DNA of 64,000 bases from Paenibacillus radicis (ex Gao et al. 2016) (GTDB lineage: Bacteria > Bacillota > Bacilli > Paenibacillales > Paenibacillaceae), in contig NZ_BMHY01000018.1 in the NCBI RefSeq assembly GCF_014641555.1, positions 1 to 64,000 of the forward strand, in the 5' to 3' direction. Under the pieces are notes generated by a model that was not told the DNA's origin, did not search any database, and saw only the letters and a list, made by a program, of their open reading frames with translations. Shown one piece after another: positions 56,823-64,000 of this stretch (the stretch's first letter is position 1; every line of letters starts with the position of its first letter). The translations under genes were made by a program, and so were the position numbers.

Positions 56823-57329
56823 ATGGCAATTGAAGTGGGCGCCAAGTTAGAGGGCAAAGTGACAGGCATTACGCATTTCGGGGCATTCGTCGATTTGTCG
56901 GGAGGTGTCACAGGGCTCGTTCACATCTCGGAGATTGCCGATAATTACGTCAAAGACGTGAAGGATCACCTGAAAATTGATGACATCGTCAAAGTTAAAG
57001 TGATCAACGTCGATAAAGACGGTAAAATCGGACTTTCCATTAAACAGGCAGTTGACCGGCCGGAGGGCCAACAACCGCCGCAACGCGAACCGCGTCCAAG
57101 TGGTGGAGGCGGCGGAGAACGTTTCAACCGCGGTGGCGGAGGCGGCGGCGGCGGGCAAGATCGAGGCGGACGTCCCTTCAATAAGCCATCTTCTGGCAGA
57201 CCGTCTTACGGAAAACCGTCATTCGAAGATAAAATGTCGCGCTTCTTGAAGGATAGCGAAGAGCGCATCTCTTCCTTGAAGAAAAACACCGAAGGCAAAC
57301 GCGGCGGACGCGGAGCTAAACGGGTATAG
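56823..57329 (+). CDS. yabR: S1 RNA-binding domain protein YabR
   Basis: A 168-residue protein with an N-terminal S1 domain (~3-74; GAKLEGKVTGITHFGAFVDLSGGVTGLVHISEI in part), a glycine/arginine/proline-rich middle (~80-125, with GGGGGG runs) and a basic C-terminal part (KMSRFLKDSEERISSLKKN). This resembles the general stress protein 13 group. The role is RNA binding of unknown target. The Gly-rich stretch is longer than in B. subtilis YabR. TTAGGGAGGAAC lies upstream of ATG 56823. Confidence 0.9.
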   Translation: MAIEVGAKLEGKVTGITHFGAFVDLSGGVTGLVHISEIADNYVKDVKDHLKIDDIVKVKVINVDKDGKIGLSIKQAVDRPEGQQPPQREPRPSGGGGGERFNRGGGGGGGGQDRGGRPFNKPSSGRPSYGKPSFEDKMSRFLKDSEERISSLKKNTEGKRGGRGAKRV

Positions 57330-57353
57330 ATCGGTTTTTTATACAATTCTTTG

Positions 57354-57384
57354 GAAAGCAGAACCCGTGTGGTTCTGCTTTTTT
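57354..57384 (+). terminator. yabR terminator
   Basis: AAGCAGAACC pairs with GGTTCTGCTT over a short loop, followed by TTTTTAC. Confidence 0.88.
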
Positions 57385-57632
57385 ACTGTCTTCAAGGACG
57401 TTGCGGTATGAGTTTGGCAGAATTAGAGCTGCGAGAATGGATGATTTGGAAAAATTTTCTGCGCAACTTCGTCATTACCGACAGCGTGAAGTCATCATTC
57501 GCCAATGAAAAAGAGGCGCCATCGACGGTTTTTGTTGAAGCAGGCCAGAGGCCGATAGGCAGGTAAGACTGCTTAACTCCGCGCGGGGCAAGCGTTTCCA
57601 CACAGGCGACAAGCGCTGCGCGGGTAGACCAT
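57385..57632 (+). other. gap between yabR and spoIIE
   Basis: About 250 bp with no gene I can support; the frame 57351-57566 overlaps the terminator and has no ribosome-binding site. The tRNA genes found here in B. subtilis are not seen. Confidence 0.5.
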
Positions 57633-57701
57633 TTTGTCGGAAAAAACTTTTGGACAGACTACGTTAAACTGACAAACTTCATACGGACAACCTCCTATAA
57701 T
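57633..57701 (+). promoter_or_regulatory. Spo0A-type promoter of spoIIE
   Basis: CTGACA (57669-57674) and a perfect TATAAT (57696-57701) are separated by 21 bp, the wide spacing typical of Spo0A-activated SigA promoters (spoIIE, spoIIG). 0A-like boxes are TTTGTCGGA (57633-57641) and, on the minus strand, TTTGTCAG (57676-57669), overlapping the -35. Confidence 0.75.
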
Positions 57702-57738
57702 GAGAAACACAATAAAGTCGGAATGGTGGTGTCGGGAA

Positions 57739-60237
57739 GTGAACAAGGAGAACGTAGTGGTATTTCCGGGTGGAGAGAACAAGAAGGCGGGTTGGGGACA
57801 GACGTGGTTGCGCAAAGGCGGGGAATGGGCATTGGCGCTTCGGTTCGTTCAATTGCTGCTGGCCAAGAAGTGGACGTTTCTGCTGGTGCTGGTCGGCTTT
57901 CTGCTTGGACGAGCTGTTATTCTAGAGTCGCTGATGCCGTTTGCCGCCGCTTATTTCGCCGTTATTTATTTCATGCGCAGAGATGTACATGCGTGGGTAG
58001 CGGTATCGCTAATTGCCGGGAGCTGGTTTGCGGCTGTTCCTTCTCCGATGTGGATCGCGATGGAAATCGCTGTACTGTTCCTTATGTTCAAAGGACTTGA
58101 AGCTTATGAGAAAGCAGAGCTGTCGTCGGCACCGCTGCTCGTATTCGCCGCTATGCTTATCGTTCAGCTGTTCTCCGTATTCATTGGGGATTCCTTGAGC
58201 TGGTACAACTTTATGATGGTCGTCGTGGAAGCTGCGCTTGGTTTCGTACTGACGCTTGTTTTCATCCAGGCGATTCCGGTGCTGACAATGTCCAAGAAGA
58301 CAGCCACATTGAAAAATGAAGAAATCATATGCCTGATGATTATGCTTGCTTCGGTCATGACTGGCGCGGTAGGCTGGGTCGTCTACGGTATGTCTGTCGA
58401 GCATGTGATGTCGCGCTATATGCTGCTGCTGTTCGCTCTGGCAGGAGGCGCACCACTCGGAGCCTCAGTTGGTGTCGTCGCCGGCTTAATCTTAAGCTTG
58501 GCCGATCTGACGGCCATTGTGCAGATGAGTCTGCTCGCCTTCGCTGGCCTTCTTGCCGGTCTGCTGCGGGATGGCGGGAAGATGGCGGTCGCCTTCGGGA
58601 TGCTGCTCGGCACCTCGATACTAGCCGTCTATGTAGGCAGCCAGTCTGACGTGATGTCCTCCACTTGGGAATCAGCTGCTGCTGCAATTCTGCTCATGCT
58701 GACGCCGAAGGTGATGATTCGGACGATTGCCCGCTATGTGCCGGGCACGAACGAGCATGCCAAATCCCAGCACGACTATGCGAAGCGGGTTCGGGAGGTG
58801 ACAGCGGAGCGTGTGTCGCAATATTCGGAGGTGTTCCGACAGCTTTCCCGCAGCTTCGGGCAATTCAGCGGCGCTTCTTCCGCCATGAAGCGGGAGGAAG
58901 AGCTTGGCCATTTCATGAATGCCGTAGCCGAGCGAAGCTGTCTGAACTGCCATCGTCAGAACGCCTGCTGGGAGACGAAGTTTTATCATACGCATCAAAT
59001 GATGACGGACATGATTACGAGTGTGGAGGAAGGAAGGACCCCTTCCGCCAAGTCGATGCCTCGTCAATGGACGAACCACTGCGTCAAGCCTGCTCAAGTC
59101 ATTGGAGTGATGGAGCAGCAGTACGAGCTTTATAAAAATAATATGCATTGGAAGAAGCAAATATTCGATTCCCGTCAACTTGTAGCGGAGCAGTTGTCAG
59201 GTGTATCGAAAGTCATGGAGGATTTGGCCGGTGAGATTAAGCGGGAGGGTCAAACGCTTCACTTGCAGGAGGAGCAAATCCGGGAAGCATTGGAGGGGCT
59301 GGGACTATCGATTCAGGAAATCGAAGTGATTAATTTGGAGGAGGGAAATATCGAGATTGAGCTTTATCATCACTTCTCTCAAGGCTATGATGAGTGCCGT
59401 AAAATCATCGCGCCGCTGCTCTCTGATATTTTAGGCGAGCACGTAGCGGTCAAATCGGAGCGTGCTTCCGGTAAAAGCGGCGAGCCGACGCTCGTCATAT
59501 TCGGCTCAGCTAAGGAGTACGAGATTGAGACGGGCATTGCAGGCGCGGCGAAAGGCGGCGATTTGCTGTCAGGCGACAGCTTCAGCATGCTGGAGCTGGG
59601 CAATGGCAAGTTCGCGGTGGCGATTAGCGACGGCATGGGCAACGGAGAGCGTGCCCGCGAGGAAAGCAGCGCAGCGCTGTCGATTCTGCAGCAACTCTTG
59701 CAATCTGGAATGGACGAGCAACTGGCGGTCAAATCCGTCAATTCCATTCTGCTGCTTCGCTCCTCTGACGAGGTATTTGCAACAGTTGATTTAGCTATTA
59801 TCGATCTTTATACGGCAAAGACGATGTTCATGAAGATTGGCTCGACGCCAAGCTTTATTAAACGGGGGAATGAGGTCATTCTGGTGACGGCCAACAATTT
59901 GCCAATCGGCATTTTACAGGAAATCGATGTCGATATGATCTCGATGCAACTGCAGCCTGGCGATGCGCTCATTATGATGAGCGATGGCATCTATGATGCT
60001 CCGGGCCATGCAGTCAACAAAGAGATGTGGATGAAGCGAATGATCATGGAATTGAAGACTAGCGACCCCCAAGAGATGGCGGATTCGCTGCTGGAGACTG
60101 TCGTCCGGCATCATGAGGGCGACATTGCGGACGACATGACGGTGCTGGTCGCCCGGGTAGATAAGCATCTGCCGGAGTGGGCGTCGTTCCGTTGGCCGGG
60201 CTTGACCCGTCTGGAGCGCCCTCGCACGGTGAGCTAG
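57739..60237 (+). CDS. spoIIE: stage II sporulation protein E, SpoIIE
   Basis: An 832-residue membrane phosphatase. About ten membrane segments (~45-310) precede a central domain (~320-590) and a PP2C-type domain (~595-815) with ISDGMGNGERAREESSAAL and MMSDGIYDAPGHA. It dephosphorylates SpoIIAA, activating SigF in the forespore, and binds FtsZ at the asymmetric septum. The ATG at 57700 lies in the promoter -10, so it is excluded. GTG 57739 (GGTGGTG upstream) gives MNKENVVVFPGG; GTG 57757 (AAGGAG 6 bases upstream) gives 826 residues. Both are possible. Confidence 0.95.
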   Translation: MNKENVVVFPGGENKKAGWGQTWLRKGGEWALALRFVQLLLAKKWTFLLVLVGFLLGRAVILESLMPFAAAYFAVIYFMRRDVHAWVAVSLIAGSWFAAVPSPMWIAMEIAVLFLMFKGLEAYEKAELSSAPLLVFAAMLIVQLFSVFIGDSLSWYNFMMVVVEAALGFVLTLVFIQAIPVLTMSKKTATLKNEEIICLMIMLASVMTGAVGWVVYGMSVEHVMSRYMLLLFALAGGAPLGASVGVVAGLILSLADLTAIVQMSLLAFAGLLAGLLRDGGKMAVAFGMLLGTSILAVYVGSQSDVMSSTWESAAAAILLMLTPKVMIRTIARYVPGTNEHAKSQHDYAKRVREVTAERVSQYSEVFRQLSRSFGQFSGASSAMKREEELGHFMNAVAERSCLNCHRQNACWETKFYHTHQMMTDMITSVEEGRTPSAKSMPRQWTNHCVKPAQVIGVMEQQYELYKNNMHWKKQIFDSRQLVAEQLSGVSKVMEDLAGEIKREGQTLHLQEEQIREALEGLGLSIQEIEVINLEEGNIEIELYHHFSQGYDECRKIIAPLLSDILGEHVAVKSERASGKSGEPTLVIFGSAKEYEIETGIAGAAKGGDLLSGDSFSMLELGNGKFAVAISDGMGNGERAREESSAALSILQQLLQSGMDEQLAVKSVNSILLLRSSDEVFATVDLAIIDLYTAKTMFMKIGSTPSFIKRGNEVILVTANNLPIGILQEIDVDMISMQLQPGDALIMMSDGIYDAPGHAVNKEMWMKRMIMELKTSDPQEMADSLLETVVRHHEGDIADDMTVLVARVDKHLPEWASFRWPGLTRLERPRTVS

Positions 60238-60260
60238 ACGGATGCTGGCAAGGAGACAAC

Positions 60261-60312
60261 TCTTTCGGCATGTTGCGCGAGGGGCGCGCGGGATGCCGGA
60301 AGAGCTTTTTTT
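60261..60312 (+). terminator. spoIIE terminator
   Basis: TCTTTCGGCAT pairs with ATGCCGGAAGA, with inner GCGCG/CGCGC, followed by CTTTTTTTT. Confidence 0.88.
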
Positions 60313-60424
60313 TGCCTGCTTGGCAGTCATGTATCATAGAAGGTTCCATAGAATCCGAAGATAAGAGAGAGCGGAGAAATACCGTTCTCCTTGCAGGTTG
60401 TACATAATTTTTACGAATCTATTC

Positions 60425-60454
60425 GTTTATCCTCCTAAACATAAGGCAAAACTG
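60425..60454 (+). promoter_or_regulatory. putative SigF promoter of yabS-yabT
   Basis: GTTTA (60425-60429), a 15-bp spacer and GGCAAAACTG (60445-60454) match SigF GYWTA-N15-GGNRAYAMTW at 5/5 and 8/10. yabT is forespore-expressed in B. subtilis. Confidence 0.55.
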
Positions 60455-60485
60455 ATAGAAACGATTGTTAGGAGGCTGAACAAAA

Positions 60486-61211
60486 ATGAAACAAATTTTG
60501 TTGATTACCGATGGCTGCTCCAATGTCGGCGTTAGTCCAGTGGTAGCGGCGGCGCATGCCAAAGCGGAAGGCATTGCCATCAATATCGTTGGCGTTCTTG
60601 ATTATGGGGATGTCGGAGAGCTCGGCGCAGCGGAAATCGAGGAAATTGCTAGAGCGGGCGGTGGCCTGAGCCGTCTTGTCAATACGAGGCAGCTCTCGCA
60701 GACGGTACAGATGATTACGCGCAAGACGGCGGTGCAGTCCATTCAGCTAGCCGTTCAGAAAGAGCTGAAGAACGTGCTGGGCAATGGCTCGATCGAGGCG
60801 CTGCCGCCAGATAAGCGGAGTGAAGTGGTACGCGTGATCGATGAGCTTGGCGAGACGACGAAGCTGCAGGTGGCGCTGCTGATTGATGCCAGTGCAAGCA
60901 TGAAGCCGAAGCTGCGGGCGGTAGAGGAAGCGATCCATGATTTGATGCTGAGCCTGCAGGCTAGACAGGGCGGAAGCGAGATTGCCGTATTCCATTTTCC
61001 AAGCTCCAAGTATGGAGACGACTGTATGATGGATTTGGATTGGACAGATAATTTGTCTGGCATTTCGTCCTTGTTTCCGAAGCTGCAGATGAATGGAACG
61101 ACGCCGACGGGGCCGGCGATCATGCATGTTGTTGATTTTTACAGACGCGGGGATTATGGTAGAAAGAGCAGAGATGAAACGGATGGGATGATGAGTGACT
61201 ACGTCGTTTAA
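60486..61211 (+). CDS. yabS: VWA-domain protein YabS
   Basis: A 241-residue protein with a von Willebrand A-type fold. LLITDGCSNVGVSP (~4) opens it; the MIDAS-like DASASMKPKL (~139) follows the linker. The end (GDYGRKSRDETDG) is charged. The B. subtilis yabS-yabT pair is conserved here; the VWA protein may regulate or be a partner of the kinase. GTTAGGAGGCTGAAC precedes ATG 60486. A SigF-like promoter lies upstream. It overlaps yabT by 17 bp. Confidence 0.88.
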   Translation: MKQILLITDGCSNVGVSPVVAAAHAKAEGIAINIVGVLDYGDVGELGAAEIEEIARAGGGLSRLVNTRQLSQTVQMITRKTAVQSIQLAVQKELKNVLGNGSIEALPPDKRSEVVRVIDELGETTKLQVALLIDASASMKPKLRAVEEAIHDLMLSLQARQGGSEIAVFHFPSSKYGDDCMMDLDWTDNLSGISSLFPKLQMNGTTPTGPAIMHVVDFYRRGDYGRKSRDETDGMMSDYVV

Positions 61212-62154
61212 GATCAACCTCCGTCGCGGGATGACGGTGACGGGCAAGTGGAAGCGGAACCGTTACCAGGTCGAGCGCCTGCTGGGAGAAGGGGCGAACG
61301 GCAAAGTTTATTTGGTTCAGCGGGACCGCAGCTGGTATGCGATGAAAGTCGGCGCGGATGCGGTGGATCTGCAATCCGAGATCAATGTGCTGCAGGCGCT
61401 GGCGAAGCAGGAGAAGTCTGGCGGCCGGAGCCGTCAGGACGCATTGCCCGGCGGCGCAAGCGGAGAACCGTTTCTGATCGATGTCGACGATCTTTACGGC
61501 TCGGATGGCCGCGAATATTCTTTCTATATAATGAGATATGTCAGAGGTGTGACGCTCTCGGAGTATTTGTCGCAGAACGGCAAGGAATGGTTTCCGCTCG
61601 TTGGGCTGAATTTGTTGAACAAACTGGCTGCGCTTCATTCCAAGGGCTGGGTGTTCGGCGATTTGAAAGTGGAGAATGTGCTGGTGGCCGATTATGGCTA
61701 CGTGGAATTGGTCGATTACGGCGGGGCTACTGCATCTGGCAGAGGCATCCGGCAATTCACCGAAATTTACGACCGGGGCTATTGGAATGCGGGTTCACGT
61801 TCGGCAGACGCGAAATACGACCTGTTCTCGTTCGGCGTTCTTTGCTTGCAGCTGCTCGAACCGAAGCGGCTGCAGCAATTAACGACAGGGCTGCCGCAGA
61901 ACCGGTCGATTGAAGAGCTGCTGCAGCTTTCCAAAGAGAACGAGACGCTGAAGCCTGTGTCCGAATGGCTGCACCGGGCATTGACCGGTGATTTCTGGGA
62001 TGCCGCCGAAGGTGCAGAGGCTTGGCGGCTATTGATGCATCGGCGCCAATTAAGGCGGCGTTCCGATACACCCGGCTGGCTGAAGGGATTGGCTGCCGTC
62101 TCGGCCGTGCTGTTGGGCGTTTCCGTCTATTGGCTGCTTAGAGGCGGGCTGTAA
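61195..62154 (+). CDS. yabT: YabT, sporulation Ser/Thr protein kinase
   Basis: A 319-residue Hanks-type kinase. The glycine loop LLGEGANGKVYLV (~24) and the lysine in AMKV, the catalytic loop FGDLKVENVLV (~152; HRD is replaced by FGD, as in other YabT) and VDYGGA in place of DFG are visible. A C-terminal membrane segment (~296-314, GLAAVSAVLLGVSVYWLL) tethers it. B. subtilis YabT binds DNA and phosphorylates RecA during spore development. ATG 61195 lies within the yabS 3' end, so translation is coupled. Confidence 0.9.
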   Translation: MTTSFKINLRRGMTVTGKWKRNRYQVERLLGEGANGKVYLVQRDRSWYAMKVGADAVDLQSEINVLQALAKQEKSGGRSRQDALPGGASGEPFLIDVDDLYGSDGREYSFYIMRYVRGVTLSEYLSQNGKEWFPLVGLNLLNKLAALHSKGWVFGDLKVENVLVADYGYVELVDYGGATASGRGIRQFTEIYDRGYWNAGSRSADAKYDLFSFGVLCLQLLEPKRLQQLTTGLPQNRSIEELLQLSKENETLKPVSEWLHRALTGDFWDAAEGAEAWRLLMHRRQLRRRSDTPGWLKGLAAVSAVLLGVSVYWLLRGGL

Positions 62155-62184
62155 CACTTATTTAAAGGAGAGATACATAACGGA

Positions 62185-63621
62185 ATGGGTAGCGGAGAAG
62201 ATCGGCTGCTGCAGCAAGTGCGAAGCACGGCTGAGCAGGAGGGCTTGTGGGCGAAGGGAGACGCCCTGATCGCCGCCGTGTCGGGAGGGCCGGACTCCAT
62301 GGCGCTGCTCCATCTGCTTAGTCAGCTGGCGGACGAGCAAGATCTGACGATTACCGTCGCTCATGTGAATCATGGGTTCCGCAAGACGGAGTCGGCAGCG
62401 GAGGCGGAGCTGGTGGAGCAGTATGCAGCGAAATTAGGGCTTGCCTTCGAGATGACGGAGCTTGATATGCCCGCATATATAGAAGAGACGGGAATGAACC
62501 CTTCGGCCGCTTCGCGGGAAAGGCGTTATGCTTATCTGGTAGAAACGGCAGAGCGGCGCGGAGCTGCAGCTATTGCGCTGGCCCATCATGGCGACGATCA
62601 AGCGGAGACGGTCATGATGCGGCTGCTGCGCGGGACGGGTCTGACGGGTTTGTCGGGCATGGCTGTGAAGCGCCGTGAAAAAAACGTGCAACTCATTCGC
62701 CCCTTGCTTCGTATGAACAAGTCAGACCTTATGAAATATTGTTCCGAGCATGAGGTGCCTTATTGCGTGGATAGCAGCAATAATGAGCGATACTATTTCC
62801 GGAATGTCATTCGGCTTGATGTCCTTCCGTACTTAACGCAGTTTAATCCGCAGTTGTCCCCTTCGCTTCGGAGGCTCGCTGATGTAGCGGGAGCCGAGGA
62901 TGAATGGATGGAACAGCAGGCGGAAGAGCGGTTTGCGAAACTTGTAACGTCCTCCCCCGGCGAATGCAAGGTTCGCGGCAGCGATTTGACCAGTCTCCCC
63001 GTCGCTTTACAAAGGAGATTGATTAAACTAATATTAAATTATCTTTCTAATAATACGGTTTCGGCCGCGTTTGAGCACATCGAAGCGATGAGGCTCGCCG
63101 CCCGAACCGATGCTCCGAGCACCTGGCGCTTCGATGCCGGAGCCGGAATACGATGCATGCGCGAGTATGACGTTTTGCGCTGGATCCGCACCGCAAGCTT
63201 TGCTTCCGGGCAAACGGAAAAAAACGGCGATTACGCGCATGAGCTTGACCCGTCTGCTGAAAGCTGGCAAGTGTCGGAAGGCGGGCTGACGCTTGTTGCC
63301 TGGCGTGAAGGGTTAGGCGGTCATGCGAAAGCCAAGGGTCGAAACGAAGCCTGCTTCGATGTGGAGAAGGTTGTTTTTCCGTTGGTGGTACGCAATAGGC
63401 GTCCTGGAGACCGAATTTCCGTATTAGGATTAAACGGCTCCAAAAAAGTGCAAGATATGTTCGTTGACGAAAAGATTGCTCCATCCATAAGGGAGAAGTA
63501 TCCGCTTCTGTATGATGCGGAGGGCAGGCTGCTCTGGATTCCGGGCATTCGAAGGTCCGGTCATGCGCTGGTTGACGAGGCGACGACGGAGTTGCTGTTC
63601 ATCCGATTGGAAAACGAATAA
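62185..63621 (+). CDS. tilS: tRNA(Ile)-lysidine synthetase
   Basis: Modifies C34 of tRNA-Ile(CAU) to lysidine, changing AUG to AUA decoding. The 478-residue protein has the PP-loop AAVSGGPDSMALLHLL (~30-45), the lysine-binding region HHGDDQAETVMMRLLRGTGLTGLSGM and the TilS C-terminal domains (VRNRRPGDRI, KVQDMFVDEKI). AAAGGAGAGATACATAACGG precedes ATG 62185. It begins 30 bp after yabT and precedes hpt, as in B. subtilis; the gene is essential. Confidence 0.96.
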   Translation: MGSGEDRLLQQVRSTAEQEGLWAKGDALIAAVSGGPDSMALLHLLSQLADEQDLTITVAHVNHGFRKTESAAEAELVEQYAAKLGLAFEMTELDMPAYIEETGMNPSAASRERRYAYLVETAERRGAAAIALAHHGDDQAETVMMRLLRGTGLTGLSGMAVKRREKNVQLIRPLLRMNKSDLMKYCSEHEVPYCVDSSNNERYYFRNVIRLDVLPYLTQFNPQLSPSLRRLADVAGAEDEWMEQQAEERFAKLVTSSPGECKVRGSDLTSLPVALQRRLIKLILNYLSNNTVSAAFEHIEAMRLAARTDAPSTWRFDAGAGIRCMREYDVLRWIRTASFASGQTEKNGDYAHELDPSAESWQVSEGGLTLVAWREGLGGHAKAKGRNEACFDVEKVVFPLVVRNRRPGDRISVLGLNGSKKVQDMFVDEKIAPSIREKYPLLYDAEGRLLWIPGIRRSGHALVDEATTELLFIRLENE

Positions 63622-63671
63622 GAAACGCTGTTATACTCATAAATATAAGGAAGTGTAGGGGGATATTTATT

Positions 63672-64000
63672 TTGCTTAACGATATTCAAGAGGTATTGTA
63701 CGACGAGGGGCAGATTCAGGCCAAGGTCAAAGAGCTTGGCGAGACATTGAGCCGGGATTTTGGCGGGCGGAATCCGCTCGTTATTTGCGTCCTCAAAGGC
63801 GCATTCGTTTTTATGTCCGACCTGGTGAAGAAAATGTCTATTCCGCTTGAGATTGATTTCATGGCCGTGTCCAGCTACGGGCAATCCACGAAATCATCGG
63901 GCGTCGTAAAGATCATTAAGGATTTGGACGCTTCGGTCGAAGGACGGGACGTTCTGATCGTTGAGGATATTATCGATAGCGGGCTGACGCTCAGCTATTT
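63672..64000 (+). CDS. hpt: hypoxanthine-guanine phosphoribosyltransferase, 5' part
   Basis: The first 109 residues are visible; the window ends inside the gene. LNDIQEVLYDEGQIQAKVKELG at the start, VLKGAFVFMSDLVKKM (~43), FMAVSSYGQSTKSSG and the PRPP-binding VEDIIDSGLTLSY at the cut edge identify Hpt, which salvages hypoxanthine and guanine. It starts at TTG 63672 (AGTGTAGGGGGATA upstream). In B. subtilis ftsH follows. Also called hprT. Confidence 0.95.
   Translation, partial: MLNDIQEVLYDEGQIQAKVKELGETLSRDFGGRNPLVICVLKGAFVFMSDLVKKMSIPLEIDFMAVSSYGQSTKSSGVVKIIKDLDASVEGRDVLIVEDIIDSGLTLSY

Noticed and set aside
57351..57566. 71-residue frame between yabR and spoIIE
   Set aside because: It starts in the yabR terminator and shows no family feature.

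Overview
The window is chromosomal DNA of an endospore-forming Firmicute, most likely Paenibacillus or a close relative. It carries gin, yabG, veg, sspF, spoVG, fin, spoVT, yabP, yabQ, spoIIE and an alpha/beta SASP. Gene order from the 5S rRNA end to hpt follows the origin-proximal rrnA-csfB-tmk to tilS-hpt region of Bacillus subtilis. The family-level assignment is inferred from gene order and protein style, not from a database search.

Layout: (1) 1-816, the 3' end of a 5S rRNA gene, its terminator and a non-coding stretch with a nested inverted-repeat array. (2) 817-28165, housekeeping and sporulation genes: a membrane protein, gin, an Orn/Lys/Arg decarboxylase-fold gene, tmk-darA-yaaR-holB-ricT-yabA-trmN-rsmI, abrB, a YwfO-like HD hydrolase, tatD, yabE behind a c-di-AMP riboswitch, rnmV-rsmA-yabG-veg-sspF-ispE-purR-ridA-spoVG-glmU-ctc-pth-fin-mfd-prsA. 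Compared with B. subtilis, xpaC, yaaN, yazA, metS and prs are missing from their places. (3) 28166-45670, an accessory nitrogen island: urtABCDE (urea ABC transporter), an alpha/beta SASP, an SPFH plus ribbon-helix-helix pair, then a guanidine locus. (4) 45671-52428, spoVT, a DUF3298-type secreted protein, an AraC regulator divergent from a GH4 glycosidase (melA), a 1.1-kb non-coding repeat region and a glycerate kinase. (5) 52429-64000, the conserved block resumes: yabN/mazG, HU, rqcP, histidine phosphatase, yabP-yabQ-divIC-yabR-spoIIE-yabS-yabT-tilS-hpt (cut by the window end).

The most coherent system is the guanidine locus (34964-45640). Three guanidine-I (ykkC-type) riboswitches, each merging into an intrinsic terminator, precede (a) a solute-binding lipoprotein and permease, (b) two DUF1989 proteins, a biotin-dependent 'urea' carboxylase and an AtzF-type allophanate hydrolase, and (c) an ABC ATPase plus a truncated second permease. 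The expected route is guanidine uptake, carboxylation to carboxyguanidine, deimination to allophanate, and hydrolysis to ammonia and CO2. Two of the riboswitch leaders lie behind promoters with exact GlnR/TnrA boxes (TGTNA-N7-TNACA) centred about 50 bp upstream of the predicted start. urtA has a third exact box overlapping its -35. The locus therefore looks controlled by both nitrogen status and guanidine.

Developmental control is also readable: Spo0A boxes around abrB and spoIIE (with a 21-bp-spaced spoIIE promoter), a SigH-like promoter at spoVG, SigF-like promoters at gin and yabS, a SigG-like promoter at sspF and a SigK-like promoter at yabG. The most unexplained DNA is the repeat region at 50.0-51.1 kb. 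It holds two diverged copies of a structured unit, each ending in a terminator-like hairpin, with a compensatory base change between the copies.
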